From assembly GCA_050945695.1 (NCBI GenBank), contig JBMNTK010000084.1:1-15258 (forward strand): 15,258 nucleotides of DNA, read 5' to 3'. The translations under genes were made by a program, and so were the position numbers. Shown here one piece after another: positions 7,786-15,258 of the stretch; position 1 is the stretch's first letter; every line of letters starts with the position of its first letter. This DNA comes from Ch71 sp050945695 (GTDB taxonomy: Bacteria > Chloroflexota > Anaerolineae > DRVO01). The notes under the pieces were generated by a model. The model did no database searches. It worked only from the letters and a program-made list of their open reading frames with translations, and had not been told where the DNA came from.

Positions 7786-8703
7786 CTAGCCTCTCTCGGC
7801 TGTCACCTGTTGCCCAGTCAACAGCCCCATACGCTCCAGAACGGCGCGCAACTGCTGGCGTTCGGCCTCGGCCAGCGGGCCCACGGGCAGCCGCGCCGGG
7901 CCGGCCTCCAGACCCATCATATCCAGCGCCTCTTTGATCACCACGGGGAAGGAGCCCAGGGAGAAGGCCAGCCGAAGCGGGGCCAGTTCGCGCTGCGCCT
8001 GGAGCGCGCCTTCCCTATCGCCCGCCCGGTACCGGTTGTAGATGCTCGCTACCAGCGCCGGGGCGACGTTGGCCGTGGCAGCAATGGCCCCCGCCCCACC
8101 ATAGGCCAAGGCGCCGTAGATGAGCGTGTCCCGGCCGGCCAGCACGGCGAAGTCGTCCGGGGTGCAGCGCACGTACTCGGCCAGCAAGGTCATGTCACCG
8201 CTGGAGTCCTTCATCCCCGCCACGTTCTCGATCTGGGCCAGGCGCTCCACGGTGGCCACGCTCAGGCGGTTGCCCGTCCGATCGGGGTTGCCATAGAGCA
8301 GCACCGGGAGCCCCGTCTCGCCGGCGATGCGCCGGTAGTGCTCCTCCAGCTCGCGGGCGGTCAGGGTGACGAAGTAGGGTGTGAGCACCGAGATGGCGTG
8401 GATGCCGACCTTCTCTGCCATCTTGGCCAACGCCACTGCCTCTGCAGTGGTTACGGCACCTGTGCCGGCGTATACGGGCACCCGGCCGTTGGCCTGATCG
8501 AGCGTCACCTCCCACACCTGCCGGCGTTCGTCGGCAGTCAGGGCGTAGAACTCACCCTGGCTTCCGGTAGGGAAGAGGCCGTGCACCCCACCCTCGATGA
8601 GGTACTCCACCAGCCGGCGCAGGGCCGGTTCATTGATGCGATCGTCCTTGAGGGGGGTGACCATCGCCGGGATGACGCCATGAATGCACAGAGGTGCTGC
8701 CAA
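7786..8703 (-). CDS. DapA/NanA-family class I aldolase
   Basis: The 305-residue protein is a TIM-barrel lyase/synthase of the dihydrodipicolinate synthase/N-acetylneuraminate lyase family, which joins or splits pyruvate and an aldehyde through a Schiff base. The Schiff-base lysine is K165 in GMKDSSGD; the conserved Tyr is Y137 and the Arg is R142 in LLYGNPDRTG. The GTTGE signature of true DapA reads GSQGE (47-51), and the Tyr equivalent to E. coli DapA Y107 is a Phe (TPYF, F111). True 4-hydroxy-tetrahydrodipicolinate synthase activity is therefore doubtful; a related aldolase is likelier. The frame reaches back to an ATG at 8751, but AAGGAGG lies 5 bases before a TTG at 8703 and that start gives the family's normal N-terminus (CIHGVIPAMVTPL). 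It abuts the PBP gene, so a link to cell wall precursors is conceivable but unproven. Confidence 0.88.
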   Translation of the reverse strand: MAAPLCIHGVIPAMVTPLKDDRINEPALRRLVEYLIEGGVHGLFPTGSQGEFYALTADERRQVWEVTLDQANGRVPVYAGTGAVTTAEAVALAKMAEKVGIHAISVLTPYFVTLTARELEEHYRRIAGETGLPVLLYGNPDRTGNRLSVATVERLAQIENVAGMKDSSGDMTLLAEYVRCTPDDFAVLAGRDTLIYGALAYGGAGAIAATANVAPALVASIYNRYRAGDREGALQAQRELAPLRLAFSLGSFPVVIKEALDMMGLEAGPARLPVGPLAEAERQQLRAVLERMGLLTGQQVTAERG

Positions 8704-8708
8704 GTGAG

Positions 8709-8715
8709 CCTCCTT
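8709..8715 (-). promoter_or_regulatory. Ribosome binding site deciding the DapA-family start
   Basis: AAGGAGG on the minus strand, 5 bases before a TTG codon at 8701-8703. It makes the in-frame ATG at 8751, which lies inside a hairpin and has no such site, the less likely start. Confidence 0.7.
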
Positions 8716-8722
8716 CACAGAA

Positions 8723-8754
8723 CCGATGCCGGACCCTGGCGCGTCCGGCATCGG
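8723..8754 (-). terminator. Perfect 12-bp hairpin after the HAD gene
   Basis: CCGATGCCGGAC (8743-8754 on the minus strand) pairs perfectly with GTCCGGCATCGG (8723-8734) around an 8-base loop. It begins 3 bases past the HAD stop codon and ends 9 bases before the GGAGG of the DapA-family gene. The bases after it (TTCTGTG) are only partly U-rich. It is placed as a terminator for the HAD transcript, or as an intercistronic stabilising hairpin. Confidence 0.65.
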
Positions 8755-8757
8755 GAG

Positions 8758-9480
8758 TCAGCTATCGTCGCGGAGCATCTGGGCAAGGCTCAGCAGGTCG
8801 CCGGCTGCGTCGGCCACCTGCTCACCCGGCAAGGGCCCCTCGTGCACGAGGTAGGTCCTCATGCCTACCTTGCGCGCCGGAGCGATGTCATGAGCCGGGT
8901 CGTTGCCCACCACCAGGCACCTTTCGGCAGGCACACCCAGGACTTGGGCGATCTCCTGGAAGTACGCCGGGTGGGGCTTGGCCCAGTGCATGTTCTCCAG
9001 ACAGGTTACCAGGTCGAACTCCACGTCCGAGAGCCCCGCCCAGGCCAGGCGCGTCTCCACGGCGCGCATGGGAAAGAGCGGATTCGTGGCCACGACCACC
9101 TTCCGCCCACCGGCCCGCGCCGCCCGCACCGCTTCCCGGGCCCCGCGCATCGCCTCCAGGCCTTCCCCTAGGGTAGGGTAGACCTCCTCGTAGAAGCGCA
9201 CGAACTGGGGCCAGACGCAGTCAGGATCGAGCCCGCTCAGCCGAGCAAACTCCTGGGAGAAGGCCTCGCCGTTGGTCAGCTCCGGGTGCTCGCGCCTGAG
9301 CATGGCCTCCGTGGCCTGGAGCACCAGCCGTTGCAGGCGAGCGGAGTCCATCCCACCCAACGCCTGGAAGTAATCGCCCAGTGCCTGGAAGTAGCGGGCG
9401 ATGAACTCATCCGTCTCGGTGCGCAGTAGCGTATCGTCTAGGTCGAAGAGAACGGCTTCAAGCACGGGGCAACTCACCAT
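8758..9480 (-). CDS. HAD-superfamily hydrolase (phosphatase-like)
   Basis: All four HAD motifs are visible in the 240-residue product: motif I FDLDDTLL (nucleophile D13, acid/base D15), motif II VATN (T132), motif III AKPHPAYF (K168) and motif IV VVGNDPAHD (D194, D198). The helical cap between motifs I and II (about residues 20-105) places it in the C1-cap group that includes phosphoglycolate and other small phosphomonoester phosphatases; the substrate is not evident. Residues 30-42 hold a direct repeat of YFQALG inside the cap. The ATG at 9480 has no good Shine-Dalgarno; a GTG at 9465 has GGTGA 8 bases before it and would give MLEAVLFDLDDT, a common HAD start, so the protein may be 5 residues shorter. 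It begins 24 bases after recR and ends at a strong hairpin. Confidence 0.9.
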   Translation of the reverse strand: MVSCPVLEAVLFDLDDTLLRTETDEFIARYFQALGDYFQALGGMDSARLQRLVLQATEAMLRREHPELTNGEAFSQEFARLSGLDPDCVWPQFVRFYEEVYPTLGEGLEAMRGAREAVRAARAGGRKVVVATNPLFPMRAVETRLAWAGLSDVEFDLVTCLENMHWAKPHPAYFQEIAQVLGVPAERCLVVGNDPAHDIAPARKVGMRTYLVHEGPLPGEQVADAAGDLLSLAQMLRDDS

Positions 9481-9486
9481 CCCAAG

Positions 9487-9504
9487 CCGGCGGTGGTGCG
9501 CCGG
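9487..9504 (-). terminator. Small hairpin directly after recR
   Basis: CCGGCG and CGCCGG pair over 6 base pairs around a 6-base loop, starting immediately after the recR stop codon. It is short and has no U tract, so any termination would be partial. Confidence 0.3.
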
Positions 9505-10107
9505 TTAGTCTACTTCGCTGCGGCCCTCTAGCGCTCGGGCCAGGGTGATCTCATCGGCGTACTCGAGGTCGCCGCCCATGGGCAGCCCGCGGGCCAGCCT
9601 GGTCACCTTTATGCCAAGGGGGCGGATGAGCCGGGCCAGGTACATGGCCGTGGCCTCGCCCTCCATGTTCGGGTTGGTGGCCAGGAGCACCTCGATCACC
9701 TTCTCTACCCGGAGACGCTCCAGCAACTCCCGAGCGCGGATGTCCTCGGGGCCGATGCCCTCGACCGGCGAGATGGCGCCGTGGAGGACATGATAGAGAC
9801 CCTTGAAGCGCCCACTGCGCTCGATGGCCACCAGGTCCAGTGGCTCCTCCACCACGCAGATGATGCTCTGGTCGCGGGCCTCGTCTCGGCAGATGGCGCA
9901 CGGGCTCTGCGTGTCCACATTGAAGCATCGGGCGCACAGAACCGTGCGTTCCCTCATGTCCACCAGAGCCTGGGCCAGGGCGTCCACCTGGTCGCGCGGT
10001 GCTCGCAGCAGGTAATACGTCAGCCGGGAGGCCGTCTTGGGCCCGATACCCGGCAGCCGGCTAAACTCATCTATCAGTCTGGCGATAGGCTCACTTAACA
10101 ATGCCAC
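9505..10107 (-). CDS. recR: Recombination mediator RecR
   Basis: The 200 residues match the normal RecR length. The helix-hairpin-helix reads LPGIGPKTASRL (18-29), followed by a four-Cys zinc finger with C58, C61, C70 and C73, and a Toprim domain starting at SIICVVEEPLDL with a conserved ATNPNMEGEATAMYL segment. RecR forms a ring-shaped clamp and, with RecO and RecF, loads RecA on SSB-coated gaps. The start is a GTG one base after the ybaB stop; GAGGG lies 11 bases upstream and the family N-terminus (SEPIARLIDEFSRLPGIGPKT) fits. It is the third gene of the dnaX-ybaB-recR block, an arrangement conserved in many bacterial phyla. Confidence 0.97.
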   Translation of the reverse strand: MALLSEPIARLIDEFSRLPGIGPKTASRLTYYLLRAPRDQVDALAQALVDMRERTVLCARCFNVDTQSPCAICRDEARDQSIICVVEEPLDLVAIERSGRFKGLYHVLHGAISPVEGIGPEDIRARELLERLRVEKVIEVLLATNPNMEGEATAMYLARLIRPLGIKVTRLARGLPMGGDLEYADEITLARALEGRSEVD

Positions 10108-10108
10108 G

Positions 10109-10451
10109 TTATAGCATACCCTCTAGGCCCAGCCCTCCGGTGAGGCCACTGAGCTGCTCCGCCATGGCGGAGCGGGACTTGTCTAGTCCTTCGTTCACCG
10201 CCGCCACGATCAGGTCCTGCAGCATATCTACATCCTCGGGGTCCACCACCTCGGGATTGATGCGCAGCGACTTGATTCGCTGGTCGCCGGTGACTTCCAC
10301 TTCCACTACACCGCCGCCGGCCGTGGCCGTGACGGTCACTTCCTTCATTTCCTCCTGCATGCGGGCGAAGTCTGCCTGGAGCTTCTGGATCTGGTTCTTG
10401 CTCCCGCCGCCGAGCTTGGGCCGCATGGGCAGGGCACGCTTGCCGCTACGC

Positions 10452-10459
<8 letters not shown>
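10109..10459 (-). CDS. ybaB: YbaB/EbfC family nucleoid-associated protein
   Basis: A 116-residue protein of the YbaB/EbfC family, which forms dimers with a tweezer-like shape that bind DNA. Visible hallmarks are the helix IQKLQADFARMQEEMKEV, the strands TVTATAGGGVVEVEVTGDQ and the helix VDMLQDLIVAAVNEGLDKSR. An N-terminal basic tail (KRSGKRALPMRPK) of about 20 residues precedes the usual start of the family and might add DNA contacts. The ATG overlaps the last 8 bases of dnaX, with GGAGG 8 bases before it. The gene is flanked by dnaX and recR, the usual context. Confidence 0.95.
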
Positions 10460-12119
<1,660 letters not shown>

Positions 12120-12417
12120 GATGCCCAGACTCCCTATTTATCCAGTGTAACCTTCAGCATGGCCTCTGGCAAAGGCATGTCTAGACCCCCCGACCCGATG
12201 ACAAGGCCCTGAACCCTGTCAGGGCTAGGGGCGCGGCGGCCGAGAGGCCTCCGACCACGTCCCGGTGGGCCCGCCCAACTAAGTGGCCCGCAAGCGCCGT
12301 GCCCAGCCGACGCCTCCCGCGGGCTGAGGCGCTGGTAGGCGCACGCCATACCTGCTAGGATTCCTGCCACCGGGGGCGCCCCGATGCCGCCGAGACGTTA
12401 GTTGGCCGCGGTGAGTG
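12120..12417. other. Divergent intergenic region between dnaX and CPBP gene
   Basis: About 298 bases separate two divergent genes. It contains the dnaX promoter near its left end and a 7-bp hairpin, GCCCTGA with TCAGGGC at 12206-12225 (6-base loop). A 78-codon minus-strand frame (12134-12370) exists but has the low-complexity Gly/Pro/Arg composition of a chance frame in GC-rich DNA. I see no SRP RNA, tRNA or riboswitch signature here. Confidence 0.5.
12144..12172 (-). promoter_or_regulatory. Sigma70-like promoter for dnaX
   Basis: On the minus strand TTGCCA (12167-12172) and TACACT (12144-12149) are separated by exactly 17 bases, matching five and four of six consensus bases. Transcription would start near 12137, giving a leader of about 18 bases before the dnaX ATG, with the GGGAG site inside it. 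Confidence 0.55.
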
Positions 12418-13338
12418 ATGAACGAGACTGTTAGGGCGAGAGTGACTTCCGTGGGGACGCAGGCCGAGGCCGGGCCGTGGCGGTTCTGGCGAAGGCCCGG
12501 CCGGGACCCCGGGCAGGAGAGCGCCAGGGCGCGCGTCCCAGCCGAGGCCGTGAGCCCCGGGGACGAGTCTCTCGGCGGCTTCCTGGTGCTCCTCGTCGCC
12601 CTGTCGCTTCCCTGGTGGTTGTTCGGCGGCAGGCGATTGCCGCTGGCCGTGGACCTGCCGGTGAGCGCGCTCATCTCGCTCAACCCCGCCATCGCCGCCG
12701 GCATCCTCACCTATCGGCGAGGCGGCTCCCGCGGTCTACAGGGTCTGCTCTCGAGGGCCTTCGATCATCGGAGAATCGGGGACAAGGGCTGGTATGTGCC
12801 CATTCTGCTGCTCAACCCCCTGATCTTCCTGCTGTCCTACTGGATCATGCGCCTGACGCGGCAGCCGCTCCCCGACCCGGTCGTGCCCTTACGATTGGTG
12901 CCCGTTTACTTCGTGCTCTTCTTTCCCTTCGCCGTCGGTGAAGAGCTGGGTTGGATGGGCTACGCCATCCGGCCGGCGCAGCGCCGGTGGGGGGCACTTG
13001 GGGCGGGGCTGGGGCTAGGTGCGATATGGGCCGTCTGGCACCTAATCGGGGACGTGCAGGTGGGGAACAGCGCCTCCTGGATACTCTGGCACCGCCTGGG
13101 CACGGTGGGCCTGCGGGTCTTGATCGTCTGGCTCTACAACAACACCGGCGGGAGCGTCTTCGCCGCGGTCCTCTTCCACGACCTCAACAACGTGAGCTGG
13201 GCCCTCTTCCCCAACAACGCCTCCCACTACAACCCCTTCATCACGGCGCTGCTCGTCCTGGCAGCGGCGGCTACAGTAACCGCCATCTGGGGTCCCAGGA
13301 CCCTGGCCGGACGCGGCCGCGTCCGGCAGAGGCCGTAG
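12418..13338 (+). CDS. CPBP-family intramembrane metalloprotease
   Basis: A multi-span membrane protein of about 306 residues with the CPBP (CAAX protease and bacteriocin-processing, Abi) signature. Counting from the GTG codon just before the ATG, motif 1 is GEELGWMGYAIRP (E176, E177, R186), motif 2 is IWAVWHL (H209) and motif 3 is LFHDLNN (H255, N259), the set needed for the intramembrane glutamic/metal-dependent peptidase site. Hydrophobic segments lie at about 54-70, 82-100, 126-145, 160-175, 192-212, 230-241 and 274-292. In bacteria these proteins process peptides or give bacteriocin self-immunity; no bacteriocin gene is nearby, so the substrate is unknown. The ATG at 12418 and GTG at 12415 are adjacent and neither has a clear Shine-Dalgarno; the first 50 residues are polar and unlike the family, so the true start may be downstream. 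It is the only plus-strand gene. Confidence 0.88.
   Translation: MNETVRARVTSVGTQAEAGPWRFWRRPGRDPGQESARARVPAEAVSPGDESLGGFLVLLVALSLPWWLFGGRRLPLAVDLPVSALISLNPAIAAGILTYRRGGSRGLQGLLSRAFDHRRIGDKGWYVPILLLNPLIFLLSYWIMRLTRQPLPDPVVPLRLVPVYFVLFFPFAVGEELGWMGYAIRPAQRRWGALGAGLGLGAIWAVWHLIGDVQVGNSASWILWHRLGTVGLRVLIVWLYNNTGGSVFAAVLFHDLNNVSWALFPNNASHYNPFITALLVLAAAATVTAIWGPRTLAGRGRVRQRP
13306..13327. terminator. Perfect 22-bp palindrome between convergent genes
   Basis: GCCGGAC, an 8-base centre and GTCCGGC form a perfect palindrome, able to make a 9-bp stem with a 4-base loop. It lies in the last codons of the CPBP gene and 14 bases past the stop of the opposite-strand gene, where a bidirectional terminator would be expected. 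No U tract is present. The same stem occurs at 8728-8749. Confidence 0.5.
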
Positions 13339-13340
13339 GC

Positions 13341-15026
13341 TCACCACAGAGGCGGAATCTCCGCCGGACGCCTGAACGGACCCGTGGCCAGCCGCAGCCA
13401 GTAGCCGGATGCCGTGAGGTCCTCCGCATCGTGCACGGCCACGCCCACCGCTCCTGCCCTGCGGGCGGCGGTGATGGCCTCCTCCAGTCTGGGGAAAGAC
13501 GGGGACTTAGCGCCCAGGGCCGGCACCACGTGCGCCTTTCCGTCGGCGGTGCCCCACTCCTGCACCAGGGCAGCAACCCCCTCCGGGCCCGCCGGCGCCT
13601 CCAACCGGTAGACCGCCGGCACCAGCAGGTCCACCAACCCCATCGGCGTCCAGGCCGCCACGTCCTGCCCAAGGTCGGCGGCCTGCGCCCTGGACACCGG
13701 CGCAATCTCGGCCGAGAGGCCGAGCCCGGGCCGGGCGGCGCGCACCTCCCGCCCGATCTCCTCTAGCAGTGCCGTGAGCGCTTCGCCCCGCTCAGGCTCG
13801 GACGCGGCCGGGAACTCCAGCCCGGTAAGGTGGAGCCCATCCACCGGGTACCGAGCGGCCAGGTCGGCAAACAGGGAAGCCAGGTAGGCCCGCACCTGCG
13901 GGTGGGCCGGCGAGGCAGTCCAGACCCCATCCTCACCTAGCGGCTGCAGCCAATCGTCGCCGTAGCGGCTGCTAAAGAGGGAGTAGAGGTGGCCCGAGGG
14001 CAGCTCCTCCGCCGGCAGGTTGGCCTGCCACACCGGCAGCACCTCCACCCAGGCGTGCACCTGGAGGCCGTACTCCTTGGCCAACTCGCAGGCGCGAGCT
14101 AGGGGGTCCCACCGCATTCCGTCCTCACCGCGCAGCGGCGGCGCTACCGGCTCTATCATGGAGTCGTAGTACGCCAGCCCCAGTCGCCGCACCTGCAGGT
14201 AGATGGTGTTGAACCGGGCATCGGCGGCCCTTTCCAGCGCCGTCCGGAGGGCCGAGTCGTCCTTGAGGTCCATCTCCGACAGGGACACATAGAGCGCTCG
14301 GATCTCCACGTCCGTTATGGTCGGCTCCGGCGCCGCGGTCACCGCAGAGGAGGTGGGCGGGGTCAGGCCAGGGGGGCCCAACAGCCGGGCACCGGCCAGC
14401 CGACAGTCCGCCCCGGCAGACAGGGCGTCGAACACGATGAAGACGGTGCCTGATCCTCCCGTCTCCTCGAACTCCAGGCCGATCCGCTGCCAGCCCTGGC
14501 CCCGGGCGGGCGCCGACCATAGCAGCCCGGGCGCGGTGGGATCTACTCCTCCCCGAGGATCGAACCCTAGCCTAGCGGCCACGGTGCCCGCCCCTTCCCG
14601 GTCACCCTCCAGGTAGACGTCAGCCTCGAGGTAGTAGTCCCCTGCAGCCAGCTCGTCCAGGCGCTGCCACAGCCCGGCGATACAGGTTCCCCCGCCGCAA
14701 TCCAGCCGCAGGAACGACTCTCCCGCACGGCGGTTGAACGAGGCGCCGGCGGCGGTCACGTCGAAGAGGGACCAGCCGATCGGTTGGTCAGTCTCTCCGG
14801 CCAGCTGGAACTGGCCGTTGTGCAGCCAATCCTGTCGGTCGGAGAGCGCCGCCGCCGGCACCACCGGATACCGGGTGGGCGTCTCGACCTCGCCGAGGCG
14901 TTGGCGGCGGCTCTCGGCCAGGGCGACGACGAGGAGGAAGGTCAGGCACGCCAGGAGAGCGAAGAGGGCCCACGAGCCCACCCCAGCTCCCCGCGAACGG
15001 GCCCTGCGGTTTCTGTTGCCTAGCAC
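13341..15026 (-). CDS. Membrane-anchored GHL10-like glycosidase with N-terminal binding domain
   Basis: The 561-residue protein has a basic N-terminus, a membrane anchor at residues 17-37, and a beta-rich domain at about 65-217 that starts LHNGQFQL and has repeated W, Y and F positions like family 4/9 carbohydrate-binding modules. A Pro/Thr/Ala linker (about 218-236) leads to a glycosyl-hydrolase-like 10 TIM barrel: IRALYVSLSEMDLKDD (242-257), FNTIYLQVRRLG, YDSMIEP, WDPLARACELAKEYGLQVHAWVEV in part (about 306-329), RYPVDGLHL and VDLLVPAVY. Members act on extracellular polysaccharide, possibly peptidoglycan-related; the substrate is unknown. In many relatives the HLDDY-type motif follows VDG; here it reads HLTGLEFP, so activity is uncertain. 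The GTG start has no clear ribosome binding site, but a perfect TATAAT at 15057-15062 lies just upstream, which suits this start. It converges with the CPBP gene. Confidence 0.85.
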   Translation of the reverse strand: MLGNRNRRARSRGAGVGSWALFALLACLTFLLVVALAESRRQRLGEVETPTRYPVVPAAALSDRQDWLHNGQFQLAGETDQPIGWSLFDVTAAGASFNRRAGESFLRLDCGGGTCIAGLWQRLDELAAGDYYLEADVYLEGDREGAGTVAARLGFDPRGGVDPTAPGLLWSAPARGQGWQRIGLEFEETGGSGTVFIVFDALSAGADCRLAGARLLGPPGLTPPTSSAVTAAPEPTITDVEIRALYVSLSEMDLKDDSALRTALERAADARFNTIYLQVRRLGLAYYDSMIEPVAPPLRGEDGMRWDPLARACELAKEYGLQVHAWVEVLPVWQANLPAEELPSGHLYSLFSSRYGDDWLQPLGEDGVWTASPAHPQVRAYLASLFADLAARYPVDGLHLTGLEFPAASEPERGEALTALLEEIGREVRAARPGLGLSAEIAPVSRAQAADLGQDVAAWTPMGLVDLLVPAVYRLEAPAGPEGVAALVQEWGTADGKAHVVPALGAKSPSFPRLEEAITAARRAGAVGVAVHDAEDLTASGYWLRLATGPFRRPAEIPPLW

Positions 15027-15056
15027 GACAGTCTACGTCTCATCATGGCTCAGGCG

Positions 15057-15062
15057 ATTATA
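15057..15062 (-). promoter_or_regulatory. Perfect -10 box for the GHL10-like gene
   Basis: TATAAT on the minus strand, about 31 bases before the GTG start. The best -35 candidate (TTGAGG, 15077-15082) is only 14 bases upstream, which is short for sigma70, so the promoter is only partly supported. The predicted transcription start is near 15050. Confidence 0.45.
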
Positions 15063-15103
15063 GCCGAGTGGCCCCGCCTCAAGAAGTGGAGGGTACACAT
15101 CTG

Positions 15104-15158
15104 CTCACGCAAAGACGCCAAGCCGCAAAGGAGAGGGGGCCAAGCGCCTTTGCGTGAG
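15104..15158. repeat. Inverted repeat with iterated 8-bp units
   Basis: CTCACGCAAAG (15104-15114) and CTTTGCGTGAG (15148-15158) are a perfect 11-bp inverted repeat 33 bases apart. Within it three 8-bp units run in tandem at 15107-15130: ACGCAAAG, ACGCCAAG, CCGCAAAG. No frame is convincing here. From memory, CGCAAAG-rich intergenic repeats are common in uncultured bacterial genomes, so this looks like a dispersed element rather than a gene. Confidence 0.6.
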
Positions 15159-15201
15159 GCCCCAGGTGGTGCCTCCCTGCCTCGGCTGCCCCGCCCCTGC
15201 C

Positions 15202-15258
15202 TGTCATCCCGAGCGCCCGTCGTTGTCATTCCGAGCCTCACTTATGTCATCCCGAGCG
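15202..15258. repeat. Three direct repeats TGTCATYCCGAGCS, 21-22 bp period
   Basis: TGTCATCCCGAGCG at 15202-15215 and 15245-15258 is identical, with TGTCATTCCGAGCC at 15224-15237 between them. Starts are 22 and 21 bases apart with unlike spacers. The array runs off the window edge and may continue. Short GTCATTCCGAGC-type intergenic repeats are familiar from several uncultured phyla; this is recollection, not a search. Confidence 0.6.

Noticed and set aside
6871..9171. Very long plus-strand frame of 766 codons, opposite PBP, DapA-family and HAD genes
   Set aside because: It is the antisense shadow of three well-identified genes; its His/Gln/Gly-rich composition has no domain.
12333..12361. 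Possible promoter for the CPBP gene (TAGGAT at 12356-12361)
   Set aside because: The -10 matches only four of six bases and the hexamer 17 bases upstream does not resemble a -35 box.
12134..12370. 78-codon minus-strand frame upstream of dnaX
   Set aside because: Composition is that of a chance frame in GC-rich DNA, it overlaps the dnaX promoter and has no ribosome binding site or recognisable motif.
12120..12417. SRP RNA gene, which in some Firmicutes lies upstream of dnaX
   Set aside because: I looked for the conserved GGAAGG/AGCAGC apical loop on both strands and did not find it.
15050..15241. 63-codon minus-strand frame at the right edge
   Set aside because: It runs through the inverted and direct repeats and the -10 box, and shows no protein-like features.

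Overview
The window is high-GC DNA with dense, short-gapped bacterial genes, almost all on the minus strand. The content points to an environmental bacterium, most likely of the Chloroflexota: a dnaX-ybaB-recR block, an orphan GlmL/MutL-like ATPase, a PBP1C-type penicillin-binding protein, PspA, and tandem solute-binding-like envelope proteins. The phylum is an inference from gene content, not from a marker gene. I see no rRNA, tRNA, CRISPR array, transposase or phage gene, so this reads as chromosomal housekeeping plus envelope genes.

Read in the direction of minus-strand transcription (right to left), a sigma70-like promoter at about 12144-12172 leads into dnaX (10452-12119), ybaB (10109-10459) and recR (9505-10107). 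These are overlapping or nearly abutting and form the clamp-loader/recombination-repair block. A HAD-family phosphatase (8758-9480) follows and ends at a 12-bp hairpin. Next come a DapA-family lyase/synthase (7786-8703) and, with no intervening base, a bifunctional class A penicillin-binding protein (5371-7785). A second strong hairpin (5310-5341) separates this from a five-gene run: GlmL/MutL-like actin-fold ATPase (3562-5292), an unrecognised 337-residue protein with lipoyl-like signatures (2545-3558), PspA/IM30 (1802-2482), a membrane-anchored solute-binding-like protein (584-1765) and a related protein cut by the left edge (1-573).

To the right of dnaX, the only plus-strand gene encodes a CPBP-family membrane protease (12418-13338). 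It converges with a minus-strand gene for a membrane-anchored GHL10-type glycoside-hydrolase-like protein with an N-terminal carbohydrate-binding-like domain (13341-15026). A perfect 22-bp palindrome lies at the convergence and repeats the core stem of the HAD/dapA hairpin. The right edge (about 15086-15258) is non-coding and holds an 8-bp iterated array, an 11-bp inverted repeat and three short direct repeats, which look like dispersed intergenic repeat elements.

The most interesting part is the five-gene run at 1-5292. It has a GlmL-type chaperone-like ATPase without glutamate mutase subunits, an unknown protein translationally coupled to it, a membrane-stress PspA, and two paralogous anchored binding proteins without a transporter in view. 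I read this as a candidate envelope-associated module of unknown function.
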